Shown here one piece after another: positions 36,413 to 48,535 of a stretch of DNA of 64,000 bases. A program made the translations under genes and the position numbers. The DNA lies in assembly GCA_005408345.1 (NCBI GenBank), contig SEMN01000405.1, forward strand, positions 372,001 through 436,000, written 5' to 3'. The DNA comes from Macquaria australasica. Its lineage: Eukaryota; Chordata; Actinopteri; Centrarchiformes; Percichthyidae. Under the pieces are notes generated by a model. It saw only the letters and a list, made by a program, of their open reading frames with translations. It was not told the DNA's origin and searched no databases. Position 1 is the stretch's first letter; each line of letters starts with the position of its first letter.

Positions 36413-36934
36413 CTGACTTCAGCATGCTAACATGCTCACAATGACAATGCTAGCATGCTAATGTTAATGTGTTAATGTTTTTCCTTTTCTTTGCTTTTGT
36501 AATTGACTCGATGTGATTGTCAATGAGGGTCGCCCCTCAATGATCTCTCAAGTATAAATAAAGGTTGAATGAATGAATGAATCTTAGTTTAGCGTGTTAG
36601 CATGCTAACATAGCCTAGCATTAAACAATAAGCACAGCTGAGGCTGACGGGTCTGGGATCCCCAACATTATTTACAATTTATGCTGAAGGGAACATAAAT
36701 GTCTGTACCAAACTTTAAGGCAATCCATCCAGTAGAACTAAAAACCACAAATCAACCTCATGGTGGCACTAGTGGAAGAAGTCAGTGGATCACCAAAAAC
36801 AGTAGGCTCCATCCTCCTGGGCACCATGAATGGCTGTCCATCCAGTAGTTGTTGAGATATTTCAGCCTGGACCAAAGTGGTTAACTGACCAACTGCCATA
36901 GACATCCCTAAAGCCATGCCGTTAGCGTGGCTAA
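36413..36934 (+). mobile_element. AGCATGCTAA-family copy split by a LINE tail
   Basis: The left part (36413-36480) has CTTCAGCATGCTAACATGC and CACAATGACAATGC. The right part (36583-36934) resumes with CTTAGTTTAGCGTGTTAGC, the 'cacagctgaggctgacggg' block, the repeated 'ccatccagtag' units and the end AAGCCATGCCGTTAGCGTGG. The 102 bases between are foreign and look like the 3' end of a LINE. It has the same orientation as the three other family copies in the window. Confidence 0.82.
36481..36582 (+). mobile_element. LINE 3' tail with (TGAA)n end, nested
   Basis: The sequence 'cgatgtgattgtcaatgaggg', then 'tcaagtataaataaaggttg' and four GAAT units is a typical fish CR1/L2-type LINE 3' untranslated end with its short terminal repeat. 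Only the last 100 bases were copied in, as expected from 5' truncation. It interrupts the AGCATGCTAA-family element, so it inserted later than that element. The clade name is my inference. Confidence 0.7.
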
Positions 36935-38195
36935 TTAGATACCGGTAGCTCCTTTAGATTTTAACACTGGTGGCTGTGTGCAACCACCCAACACCCAAAC
37001 TTTAGAATCCTTTGAGTGCCATTGTTTCTTTGCAAAGTATTTTTATAAACTGACCCAAATCTCATCTATTTTGCATGGTATGCCGCTTATGCCTGTCATC
37101 GTGATGTTTTAATGTTCGCATTAGCCTCCACAAAGGAAAAAGTAGCCTCAACTGTTCGTTTATGCCTCAAAAAAGATTAGCAGTGTGGCTCTGTTACAGC
37201 ATGCTGGGCAGATTAACTTCTCCCTCACTTTTTTTCACCTGCACATCCTCTTTTTCCTGATTATGTTTTGTGGAACACATGATGATTTCTTTCCATAAAA
37301 GTATAAATTTTATTACTTACATGTGCATCTGCATTTCCATGAAATTACCACTGACTGTAAAGATGAAATTACATCACAACACTGGCAATATGACTGATTA
37401 ACATGGATTTATATTTGTCATCTAATTATTCTTGGGAGAGAGGAAGTGCGTACCCACTGTGAAACACATGTAAATACACGTTTAATTTACAGAAACACGC
37501 ATACACATGGGTTGTATGTGAGGAGAAGTTCAAGGCCAAAGGTTGCCTTGCTACGTGCTTATCAAATTGTGTAAATCACTCAAACATGCACATACACACT
37601 TGCATGCGTATGCCTTTAACAGACACACAAACACGCACACGCACTTCGAAAACTTTGAAGGATTACGATTCCTCCAGTAACAAATTAACATTGAGTGTGA
37701 ATCTGGCAGTAGACAAATCATTCTGTCTATGTGTGTATGCGTGTGTGTGTGTGTACGCAGGCATTAGTGCTTTCATGCTACTGCGTGTGTGTGTGTATGT
37801 GTGTGATCCATGCCAGAATATTGTGAAACAAAGACGTATTGTCTCTCCCCGAACTTTATATGCAGCCAATTCATCATGTATGGAGCTGTGTGTGTTAGTC
37901 CATTTGTGTGTGCGTATCTGCATGAGGGACAAGCTGGTAGAATATGTTAAACTACAGATGAATTAGGTTACCTCCACATGGACCATTTTGCCTCCCTAAG
38001 TGAAATAAAGTAGGGATACAAATTGGCTGTGTGCACTTTGACCACACATTTAGTCCATTGTTGTCTGGCAAGATTCAACAGGTATTTGCTTGAATTACAA
38101 GCATGAGACCAAAATGACTCAACAGGCAATTGAATCAGCCTCTAAGCAGAGACACTTTTTTTTTCCACAAGTGTGGTGCTGCACTGCCATAACCT
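36935..38195. other. Unassigned DNA with short TG/CA patches
   Basis: No gene is supported. Imperfect TG and CA runs at 37580-37810 create the 126-codon frame at 37586-37966, which has no family motif. Confidence 0.45.
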
Positions 38196-38330
38196 AACCC
38201 GGGATTCCCAAACTTTTTCAGCTCGAGACCCAACAGAGAAATTTGGTTTCTCCCCAGGACCCAAACTTACAAAAATACATCATGAATTGCCATAACATCT
38301 ACATTTATAAACTACTGATAAAGAACACAA
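38196..38330 (+). mobile_element. hAT-type end fragment
   Basis: The sequence 'gggattcccaaactttttcagc' followed by TCGAGACCCAACAG resembles the conserved end of hAT-superfamily (Charlie-like) elements, usually CAGGGGTTCCCAAACTTTTT. The opposite end is not found before 39000, so this is a fragment. No transposase sequence is seen. Confidence 0.45.
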
Positions 38331-38614
38331 CAAACCATGAATGCCTTGAATGAGACAGAGAGGTAGATGACAAGAGAGGATATTATCATTAAAATTCACC
38401 ACTCTCACTTATCACCACCACATTAGTCATATACACACATACACATACAGAATTTCTTACATTTGTCCGGCATGGAAACTAACACACATACACAGTAACA
38501 AGGTTAATGCTAACGTAACACACACATTACTGACTCTTACACGGTCAAAACAATGTTGAATAAATGCACTTTTCCTCCTAATCCACATTAGGGACAAGCC
38601 CGCGAGTCGGAGAC

Positions 38615-38759
38615 GGGGGGGGGGGGCGCAATCGCGGCTAGCAAGATAACGTCAGCAATCGCAGCTAACACTCAATGTTACCTCAGTCAGAGAGAGCTAA
38701 CATGTTTTCAGGTCCAGGTTTGTGGGGTTTTTTTTTTTTTTTTTTTTGTTGTTGTTGTT
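38615..38759. repeat. G12 run, T20 run and (GTT)n
   Basis: A G12 run lies at 38615-38626. A T20 run at 38728-38747 leads into about four GTT units. The GC-rich patch before it (38600-38640) includes AATCGCGGCTAG and is followed by a similar 'caatcgcagctaac'. Confidence 0.9.
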
Positions 38760-39024
38760 ATTTTAGTGTTTTTATTTAGTGGTTTTGCTTGTTAACCTAC
38801 TGTGTAAGAGCAGCCAGTAGCACTGGCTTGCAGTTAGCTGTGTAAGTGTGTGGCTATCATCCACTGTGGACCTACATGAGTATACGCTCAGTTATACACC
38901 CTATGCTGACTATATACTGTATGCAAGAGAGGTTTAAAATATACTCCTCACTGCTCTAATGGATCTGTAGAGGGGGAAATGGCTATAAGAGTACTTCACA
39001 CTGATACCAGGGATGGATACATGG

Positions 39025-39026
<2 letters not shown>

Positions 39027-39085
<59 letters not shown>
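39027..39085. repeat. (AC)29 microsatellite
   Basis: One of the longest uninterrupted dinucleotide tracts in the window. Minus-strand frames reading Cys-Val repeats are artefacts. Confidence 0.97.
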
Positions 39086-39087
<2 letters not shown>

Positions 39088-40189
39088 GTTGAGATCACAC
39101 TGGTGTAAACAGCTTCCATTTTTAACTCTTCGTCTGCCTGTCTGTCTCTGATTCTCCACTAGAAATACTGATAGGAATTGACATATACAACCTCTCAATC
39201 TGTTAAACACACATACACACACCTGCACAGTCATGGCTAAATAAACTAAGTAAATAGATTAAAGTTAACATGAAACAAAGATCTTTGAAATCAAATTAAC
39301 AACTTAAAATAATTACTAAAACTTTTTGGAGCCTTAAATAATATGCATATTAGTTTGTGTACAATCTTTCACACCATATCTTTATTTTACATTTTATATG
39401 GAAACATTGTTTTCTATGTCACTGCATTAATACAAAATATTGGAATATTCTCTTTCTGGATTTTTAGTCACCCGAAATACATCTCTGTACCTTCAAATTG
39501 ACAATTATGTTTTGATTAAAAATATCATTGCAATTTCATTTTGCTAATAAAGCTCAACAGCCTCAATGCCCTCAGAATTGGTGAATACCCTAGTTTGAAG
39601 TTCCTTGCAATTTTCAATTATAACATTGTACACACACACATCTGGCATAAAAATGGACCTGGAAAATTATTTTCCATCAGCACACTCATCTTACGAGGTC
39701 CACTGAGAGAAACAATGTTTAATTTGGCAGAGCTGGCCTCGTATGAAGACCACGATAAGTTGAAGAGGGATCTACTGGTACAGATATTTATGGCCTCAGC
39801 CTGAATATGAATTTAAATGGTTATATTCATTTAAACTATAACGGAGATATTTGAAGATGATATAGTTCAGAAATATTTGTAGCAATTTTCATTAAAGGTC
39901 ATTCTACCTGCTTACTACTATTTCCTGCTTTAAAAAAAGGGTTCTTTATACGTCATTACTTTTGTAACATGGGAGAATTGTATTGCAATTGGCTTACCAT
40001 TATCAGTTTTAGATAAAATGTTGAAATTGTATTAATGAGTAAATTGTTATAACACAAACACAGAGATGTCACATTGGGTAAAATTTATTCTCATAGTATG
40101 TTTTCTCATACTAACAGCTTGTATGTTGTAGCAAACGAAGGTTTTGTTATTAAAACAAGAAGCTTTTATTGTGACAGTTTTTACACATT
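39086..40189. other. Single-copy DNA, no gene recognised
   Basis: The stretch is AT-rich, with no gene and no repeat recognised. Confidence 0.45.
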
Positions 40190-40690
40190 TTTAAAGCTGC
40201 ACTATATCAATGTTTTTATATCAACAATGGATTCAATGACTATGTTTATGTGAGGGGAGCGCTAGTACTGACGAATTACCACCAGACTCTGCAGTTCCCC
40301 TCAGTTCTACAGAGCATGTTAGCGTCTTTTAGCTCATTGTTTTGGTTTTGCAGCCTACAACTTTAATGTTTTGGTTCAGTCTCACCGCTCTCATCAACAA
40401 TGTTTCCAGCCGCAGCAGGCAGCTGTTTTCAGTCAAAAAGCTCTGACATACCCACTGTAAGCTAGCTGCTCAGCACCTAAGAGCAGACAAAGTTAGCAAC
40501 TGGCTGGTGAACATAGTGGAGCATTTAGCAGCTAAACAGCCAGATGATTCTCTCAAGAGTTGGTGGAGACCAAAACAGAGCTTAAAGGAGAGAAATATTG
40601 AACTTACAATCATCAGCTGGACACAAACAGACAAGAAAAACAAGACTCCAGGCAATAATAATAATTTACAGGCACCAATTTATGCAGTAT
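40190..40690 (+). repeat. Interspersed repeat, 'gtggagcatttagcagc' family, copy 1
   Basis: It opens with TAAAGCTGCACTATATCAAT and contains 'agctcattgttttggttttgc', 'caggcagctgttttcagt', 'ggtgaacatagtggagca' and 'gttggtggagaccaaaacag'. A second copy lies in inverse orientation at 55370-55685; shared words include TTAGCAACTGGCTGGTGAAC against its inverse counterpart near 55440. I recognise the family from percomorph genomes without a formal name. It is non-coding; the overlapping 61-codon frames are shadows. Confidence 0.75.
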
Positions 40691-41629
40691 AGTACTAGCA
40701 ACACTGCTTTTAGTACTCATTGTTCTAAATAAAAAAATAGTGTATGTTGACAGTGACGAACACATCAACAAAATGAACAGAGAGCAAAACTGAGCTCCTT
40801 TAAATGTAAAAATGCTGCCATGATGCCACTCATTGAAACATTGCTTTTTTTTTTCTTCAGCCTTTTGGCGCTGATTTCTCCTCCTCCTTGCTGCTACACA
40901 CCACCTCCCTTATCGTCTGTGTCTGCTGGCCTCTTAATTCCAACAATATGTGGCCACAATCTGCTTCCAGTTTGACACTCTCATTTAGCCTCAGGGGTAC
41001 ACAAGTTAAACTGACATAGTGGGTGGTGAGGCTGTCCTTTGAATGTTTCCCTTAGTAATGACATTTCATATCAAAATAACTCCTGGGTTTAATTACGGGT
41101 CCCGGGAGTAATTGTGGTGGAGATGAATAAGTTAAGCTGTGGGAGCTTTGTTAACTGGTGCTAACTGGTGATTTTTACCTCATCATAAAGATAGCAAGTT
41201 TATGTTTTATACAAAATACAGGTCCTGCATAATAAATAGTTTTATTCTGTCTGAATTAAGCTTGTTTGAGTCAATGAAATTGAGAGGTACACAATGGCAG
41301 ATTGAACAAGTTTTGTAGTGGCCTTGTCTCTGTTCGATCCGTGACCTTACACTGTTGGCTATATTAATCACTAAGCCACTGTAAGATCTCAGCTGAGATC
41401 CTGTGGCTCCACCGGCCTCCACTGTTGTCTCTGCTCTGCTACCGCTACCTGGTTGCTCATAATAATATGAACTGTGACATTGAGAAACAAATCAGCCATG
41501 TGTCTTTGGCTACTTTCCACAGTCATCAGCTGCTTTGGCTGCTACAATCTCACCCTTAGCAGTATATCTAAAATCATAAATCAATCACAAAAGCCAAGTT
41601 TTATTCAAATAGAGTGCTGCAGGAATGAG
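40691..41629. other. Single-copy DNA, no gene recognised
   Basis: No gene or repeat can be supported. A T10 run lies near 40844. Confidence 0.4.
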
Positions 41630-42080
41630 TCCTAAAACCCGGAAATGATTTAGCATTTTTGCACTTCCGGTCCCCTCATCTCGAAGTCGATGGGTTTCTT
41701 GAATGGCTTTTTGGTTAGAGGCCTGAAAAAAGGTCTGTGGTTAACACAAGCTTAAGAGATTTTCACGTTTTGTTCTACAACGTAAAATACATCAGTAAAT
41801 ACCCCACTCGTGAATTTTGAAGCTTTTATGCTTCCATGACGTTTAAGTCACATGCTTCATGTATGTCATGATTCATTGGCTATTTCCATTGCATTTTGTT
41901 GTGTTTCTACCGATACACCAACTTTTCCACCTTAGACAAGTGTAAAAACGTTTTTGCGATATTTTGACTTTTTTCCCCTGAATTTCCGGTGATCTGGTTT
42001 ATGCGAAAAAAAATGGAAAAAGTCATGAAAACACGATAAATGGCACTGCATTAGACTTTATTCATGAAGCTCTACGTAAC
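41630..42080. repeat. Candidate interspersed repeat
   Basis: The blocks 'aacccggaaatgatttagca', 'tttttgcacttccgg', 'ggtttcttgaatggc' and 'taacacaagcttaagagatt' match my memory of a fish repeat. The boundaries are unclear and I see neither terminal inverted repeats nor coding sequence. Confidence 0.4.
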
Positions 42081-42359
42081 TACCCGATTTAGTGTAACAA
42101 AGTCAGATTGTTTACATCCCGTGGAAACAAATCATACTCGCACGCTGTACACTAACTTACAGCTGTGCTAGCCTAGCACATTGTGCTCCAGCTGGAATGA
42201 ACCAAGTATCCTGTCCAGAGAAGGGGGTTTCTGTTTACCAGACAGGATCAGATAACAAAAAAAAGGAATTTTAGTTTCCAAATTAATTATTACAGAAAGC
42301 ATCGTGATAAAAACTTAATGCAAACTTTTTTAATGTTCTTTGTCTCTGCTTTCCTTTAT

Positions 42360-42840
42360 CTCCATTTTTCTGATATAGATCTCGCTTCATCTCCTTCTCT
42401 GTCTTTATCTCGCTCCCTCTCACTCACCTGAGGGAGGGACAAAATGTGACCTTAATATTTTCATCTCTTTTCCCTGCCCAAGATTTATGTGCCAAAATAA
42501 CACCTCGCTGGGTGTCAAAATGACCTTAGGTTTTGCAGAGAATGTGTCTTTAAGTGGTTTGTGTGTGTGGTGGTGGTGGTGTTGGGGGTGGGGAGTGCAC
42601 AATTTGCCACCAAAGGAACACCTACCACCTAAGGCTTTTTTTCTTTTTCTGTCACTCTCTCCCTTTCTTTCCATTTATTTCCCTCAATCAATGTCTTCAC
42701 ACCTTTCACTCCCTCTCTGCTTTCCACCAATTCTTCCCTTCCCAAACTTTGTCTTTTTGTCCCCCCCTCTCTCTCTGTCTTTCATCTCCCTCAGCTGAAG
42801 TAATAATCACAGCTTTCTATTTTTTGTCTCTCTCTCTTAC
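42360..42840. repeat. Pyrimidine-rich region
   Basis: Two pyrimidine-rich stretches (42360-42420 and 42635-42835) flank a GTGGTGGTGG patch. Two overlapping 100-codon frames come from the composition bias only. Confidence 0.65.
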
Positions 42841-44628
42841 CAGTAGGGGGTTAAACTCAGTCCACACTTATCTGTGATGTCTGACTCTTATTCGCTTCTC
42901 ATAGCTGGAGGCTGCATTTCAAAACACTGCCATGCTTTAGCGCCTCTGTGTGTGTGTGTATCAGCATATGAATGACATGAGCATGGTCTTTTGAGTAACA
43001 TTGTGAAGCCATATATAAACTGTTAGTAGGTATGTGCGTGTCAGTTTGTAGCTTTGGATCCACATGTTTTTTCTTATTTCACTGTCAAGCATGCGTTCTC
43101 ATGTACTCGTTGTCGTGTTTCTAGCGTTCCGTGTGTGCGCACTCGTCTTTTCGACACAGAACAAGATTGCTGTTTTAATGACTTTTGTACCTGTGCGGCG
43201 ACTCCAGCACACCAGCTCACTGTATTTCCTCCACAGCCTCGCATAGACGATTTCAATGTCTGAACCTCTTTTGATGCTGTAGTATGACATTTCATTTTAA
43301 AGCAACATGCACCCTTGCTGCGCTCTGCTACCTCTGTTGCATGAAAAAATGAAATCATAAAGGTAAGAAAAGTTATTAAAGTTCTACCTGTACAGCGTTG
43401 TTCTTCTTTTCCTGCCAAAACTGTGCTTTGATGTTACAATAATGTTGAGCGCCGCTGAGAGTGAAATTGGAAACTGTAAGAGAAGATGATTGTGACAGCA
43501 GCCAAAATGATTAAATGATGGTCTCTTTGAAGGAAAAAAAAACAAAAAGGCGCACACATACCAAAGCATACTTTAAGTCTGAACATCTCCTTAATGGAAC
43601 AATCAATTTCCAAATCACCACCAAGACACCAAGAATAAATTAATTGTCTTTCTATGTCTATTGTGGGATTTTCTCCATCACTTCCATACAGTTTCCTTGG
43701 AGCGAGCAGATACCATCCATCCAGGATTGCATCTAAAGGCACTGCTGTACATGGCCATGATGGTTCCTGCTTGGTCTTCACCCAGAGATGCTGTTGTGAC
43801 TTCTTTTTCTTTCACATTTAGTCACTATACGCCATAAAATTCCAACACGCAGGTACTCACATTTGATGAGCTTGATGTTCTTTTTGTTGCAGCTTGTTCC
43901 ATTCAAACAAAAACTCAAGTACATTCATAAATAAAACAGGCCTTTACAAACAAAATTAAATGAAAAAAGGAGCAAAATATATGGTTCTCGTCTCTAAAAC
44001 ACTTTCATTTGTTTCTTTATATATTCTACTAATTTCTTTGTTTTGGTTGCTTGCGGTTGAGAACTATTGCCCTTATATTCCCTTTGCCAACCTTTCACCT
44101 ATAGGTGGCATTGTTTTTCTTAAAAACAAAACAAAACTGACTCTAACAGATGCTACAAGGTGATGTCAGTATTAATAAGAGATTCGTATGATTTTTGAAT
44201 GGAAACCTCGTCTCCTAGAAAGTATGTATGTATAAACTACTGATCTGCAACAAGAAATATGTTAAATGACAAACCTAATCCCACCTGAATTACATTTTTA
44301 TAACCATAAAAAATAAAATTGTTAATGAACAAATCTGCCAAGTTGCAAAATGTTGATACTGAACGTATCTGCAAGCCTTTGACTAACAACTGATTTCATT
44401 TGTTTTTCCTACAACATCCACTCTTCTAATACAATATTTGCTCATAGCAACTAAAGCATGAATCCTTCTTTACATTGTGTTTAGGCACTCACAGCACGTG
44501 ACTAAGGTAAGGGAAGGATCCGTCGTCTTGGTTAAATATTAAAAAAGTAAAAAGTGACTTCAAGCATGAGACATTACGTGTTTAATTCACAAACATTTAT
44601 TAACCAAAACCACCATCTTTCCCTAGCC
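42841..44628. other. Single-copy DNA, no gene recognised
   Basis: Minus-strand frames of 114 and 115 codons (43074-43418 and 43434-43781) were examined. Neither shows a domain, conserved repeats or plausible splice boundaries that I can defend. Confidence 0.4.
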
Positions 44629-44631
44629 TTA

Positions 44632-45249
44632 TGCTGCATTCACATGGAATCAGGCAGACAGACAACAGCTTCTGGACGGCACTGGAAAAACAAACAAGCA
44701 GTCCAATGGAATGGCAGGATGGCAAAACGAAACATGCATGACGATATGTTGCTATGGTGATTTACAAAAAATGGAATAAAATATATTAAATATAATTATT
44801 TTGTGTATTATCTTATGCAATTATTCTAGTAATGCATGTAGCTATGAAATGCAGCTTTCTCTTGATATTCTATTGCAAACTTAAAATGAATGTTAAATTT
44901 CCTCCAAAACGTCAGCTCATTCATTCATTTCCAACATGGATAGTGAAGGAGAACTGCACTTGGCGTATCCCTTGTTTATGTTTGTCTGAAAAAGAGACGT
45001 TTTTAGTTTCTCGTTGTCCAGATCGCCAATGTTTTCTCCTTGTCTGAGCTACATAACATCCGGTTGTAAATTTTATTGCGGAGGACAGCAAAAAGTTTAA
45101 ATATTTTAACTTTGGAAGGCAATACTATCTACCGTTACAATTGCCGTATTCTCTGCCAGCCTCACCTAATTTTATCATCCTGCTCTCGTCCACTAAAATG
45201 ATATCCGGTTTGACTTCTACCGTCTGTCTGAATCCATGTGAAAGCAGCA
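44632..45249. mobile_element. MITE with TTA target duplication (PIF/Harbinger-like)
   Basis: The left end TGCTGCATTCACATGGAATC and the right end (minus strand) TGCTGCTTTCACATGGATTC match at 18 of 20 positions, and the similarity continues through CAGACAGAC. The trinucleotide TTA lies directly outside each end (44629-44631 and 45250-45252). A 3-bp TWA duplication is the hallmark of PIF/Harbinger transposons. The interior of 618 bases has no coding capacity, so the element is non-autonomous. The 71-codon frame at 44832 is unremarkable. Confidence 0.8.
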
Positions 45250-45252
45250 TTA

Positions 45253-46194
45253 ATCACAGTGCTTTTGTTGTCTAAAACAATGCTGTCAGTGTGAACTGGC
45301 TGGTAGTTTTGCATTTCACCATCAGGTTTGCCCTTGTCTGTTATGTTTCCCTCACTCTGTTACCGGGCAGTGACTCTTTGATTCTTGATGACAAACATGA
45401 CGTTTTACATTAAAATGTGTCAGTGCTGTCTAGAACCTCACTGGAACAACAAAAACGATAGATTTTCAGGATTACAGAAACGTCTTTAGAAGCTAGCCAT
45501 TACAGCAGATAAAAAAAGCTTTTGTTTGCAGAAAAAAAACTCCTATCAAAACACCAATATATGCGTATGCACATATACAGTATAAAGCTTATATATAGAA
45601 GGCAATTTCTTTTCCCCCCATGCCCAGAAATGCACACGTACAGTATACACACGAACACTAATCTCTTACAGTCAATGAAAAAGAGATTTCAGCATATACA
45701 GCCCATGTAATTCTTCTGGTAAGTACAACAGGACATTATAATTAGAGAGGCAACATGCTGAGAGAAACCAGATAAATGCGCAGTACAATGCTTCATGTCA
45801 TAGAGCTGTCATGAGAGGAGAGAGAGAGAAAGAGAAAGAGGGAGTCAAATTCTCTCATCTTTATTTTTGCAGTCTTCTTTAATGCAGTTATGTTTGATGC
45901 TCCACACCTTTTTTTGTACTTTATTTCATCTGTGTTTCTTTCAGTTCTGCCTTCTTTTCATTGTTGCTCTTTTGTTCTTATGTCAGTGAAATATACTGTA
46001 TTACATTTCTTACTTTGCATATCTTTAACGGCTATACGAATAAAGTCACTTTGTGTAATAGTGTCGGTTTCATCCAAGCTCATTTAACTCCAGCAGCGTA
46101 TAACAGCCACAACGTTTCCCAGTCTGATGATGATATCCTTCACCACAGTTCACACTCTGATGCTAATTGTTCTTTCTGACGTCATTTTGAATAG
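45253..46194. other. Single-copy DNA, no gene recognised
   Basis: No gene is supported. A short purine run GAGAGAGAGAAAGAGAAAGAG lies at 45819-45840. Confidence 0.4.
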
Positions 46195-46680
46195 AGGTGT
46201 GCAGATTTAAAGGTTCTTCTGTGGTTTTTAATGTCATTATTTTGGTTGTTATTTTATGGTTGTGGGTTATTTGTGTGGTTGTTGCAGTTCTTCATGTTGT
46301 GTACAGTAGATGGCTGTAGTGGTTGTTTTGTTGTGGTTGCCTGTTTTTGCTCCTTTGGTAATGTCTGTTGTAGATTTTTGTCTGTGGTTTTATTTGATGT
46401 GTTGTTATGATTGCTTTAATTCTCGTGGTTGATTGTGTGTTGATGTTATTGTTGTCTTCATGGTGTTTTTTATTGTGGCTCTTGTTGTTGGTTCGTTGAA
46501 TCTTGTGGTTGTGGTTATTTGTGTGCTTGTTGTGGTAGCTCTTAATGTTGTTTAGATGGCTGTATGCGTGTTGTTGTTGTTGTGGCTGTTGTTCTTGTTG
46601 CTAGGGTTATCCTTGTTGTAGATAATTGCCGTTTTCATTTTATATGTTGTGTTTTTGTAGTACTTCTTGTGGTGAAAATG
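46195..46680. repeat. T/G-skewed degenerate tract
   Basis: About 480 bases are almost entirely T and G on the + strand, with recurring TTGTTGT, TGTGGTTG and GGTTGTT words. There is no strict period, which suggests an old degenerate minisatellite of a GTTGTGGTT-like unit. The strand asymmetry starts and ends fairly sharply. No coding frame lies in it. Confidence 0.8.
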
Positions 46681-48426
46681 ATCAAAGTTAAAGGAAAATC
46701 AGATAAAACACAATACTACTAACTTATTACTGCACTGTAACTGCACTACACAGTAACTGTATTTCTGGACTGTAATGAAATGTAATTTAAGTCTATTTTA
46801 ATTGCCCTTTATATTGTGTTTTTAAATGTCATTCTAATGCATTTGATTGCATTATGTAAAACACGTAAATTGCCCCTATGGTTGAAAGGTGCAATACCAG
46901 AAAGCAAACAGGTGTATTTTCCAAAATGTCCTTCTAACTGAATCTCCACTTAGCAGCTTTTTCTGGGGCTTTCAACTGCATCTCACAGTCTTCCTCGGCA
47001 GATGTTTGTTTGCACAGTTATCAATGCCAATGAATAAATAAATTAACAATAAAATCAACTAAATAATTTGCCATCCGAGCAAACTCGATCGGCTGAGGAA
47101 GATGCATTTAAAAGCTCTGTAAAAAGCTAGTAAGGCAAGATTTCTTTTTAAATTTACTTATTTTTAGCCAAATTACCCTGATACTTTCATAATACTTGTA
47201 GAAAGTTCTCAGTATTAGGTTTCGAGGCGGCATACTAGTAAACATATTTAGAACCACCCAAAGCATGCATGTATATGTGGCTACATCAGCATAGCATTAG
47301 CATGAGCAACTTGTTCCCTGGGCTTAGCCATTATAAAGTCAAACACTGCAACTTATTAATTCAGTTAACCTCACTCACCCAAACTCTTAAACGCTTGTCC
47401 ACGTCTTGTTAATGGTGTCAGTTTGTTATATGTGTCCAGTCAATGAAAACAAACCACAAAAGGCCTCAGCTGACAGCTAGCTTTTTTAAAGTCTGAATGA
47501 AAGTAACATTTTCTCTCAAAGTGTTTAATCTGTTTCTGTTGTATTTTTCTTTGTTGCTCTTTGTTTCTTTATATGGGGACTGAGTGTGTGTGTGTGTGTG
47601 TGTGTTTTTGCACACTGAGCAATATCTAAACCAACTCCAATTATGTGCATGTGTGTGTTAAATACCCTCTGAACAGCTATAGAGACTTGCTGACCAATTC
47701 CTCTGTGTTGCCATGGCGGGCTAATTAATCAGATTAATTGAATGCTGTTGATCAATAGCCAACAGGGTGTAGACATTAGTTAGTTAATATGTTTCCCATT
47801 TGTTGGACTTACAGCGAGGGCGTGCGCTTGTGTGGAGGTGTGTGTGTGTGCTTTAATGTGAGCCAACAGTGGTTGAATTAAGGGGAGATTAGAAAAGACT
47901 TATTATTCTATCGAATCAGCATGGTAATGAATCACCCTAGAAAATGTCAGCTCTGCCTTCTTCTCCTTCAAGATAAAAGGTGGAGGATGAAATAGGAGGA
48001 CAAAGATATTTCACCATTTGACCAGTTTTTCTTATCAGCATACATGTTTTAAGTGTGTATCACCTAATTAGAATTTTAAAGGTGCTGCATGAAGCATTTT
48101 TAAACATAATTTTGTCGTTGTCATGTTGACTATAATACCTTTGGCTTTCGTAAATAAATGAGAGACTGGTGATACCTGGAGTATTGTTAAGGGTGTTTAA
48201 TTTATCTTTACTAAAAATAGTGAACATGTTGGATTTTCCCCCCTAAGTTTGTTACTCTTTCCACCATCCGAGACCACGCAAGACTCTGGAGACCCTTTTT
48301 AACTTTGTTTGTGCTTTGCATCACCTTCCTGTTTGGTGGCATAAGCCAAACCAAGGTTCCCACAAAATACAACAAAGAAAATTACAGCTGAGAGGCTTGC
48401 AAACAGATCTTTTTTAGAGTAATCAT
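46681..48426. other. Unassigned DNA; possible conserved non-coding element
   Basis: A (TG)n lies at 47585-47607. The stretch 47690-47950 contains several homeodomain-type cores (CTAATTAATC, GATTAATTGA, TAATGAATCA) in otherwise plain sequence and could be a conserved enhancer. That is inference only. No gene is supported. Confidence 0.35.
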
Positions 48427-48535
48427 TAGGGGTGTAACGGTAGGCTACACAAAAACCACGGTTCTGTATGTACTTCTGTTTTGAATTCACGGCTTGTACC
48501 GTACTGTACTGTAGGGGCCACAAGATGACACTAGA
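48427..48535 (+). mobile_element. hAT-like end fragment (TAGGGGTGTAACGG)
   Basis: TAGGGGTGTAACGGTAGGC begins a stretch continuing 'aaaccacggttctgtatgtac' and 'cggcttgtaccgtac', which resembles a widespread fish hAT-type repeat. No inverse ACACCCCTA end is found in the following kilobase, so the copy is truncated. It shares the first nine bases with the hAT-like element at 15013. Confidence 0.5.
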
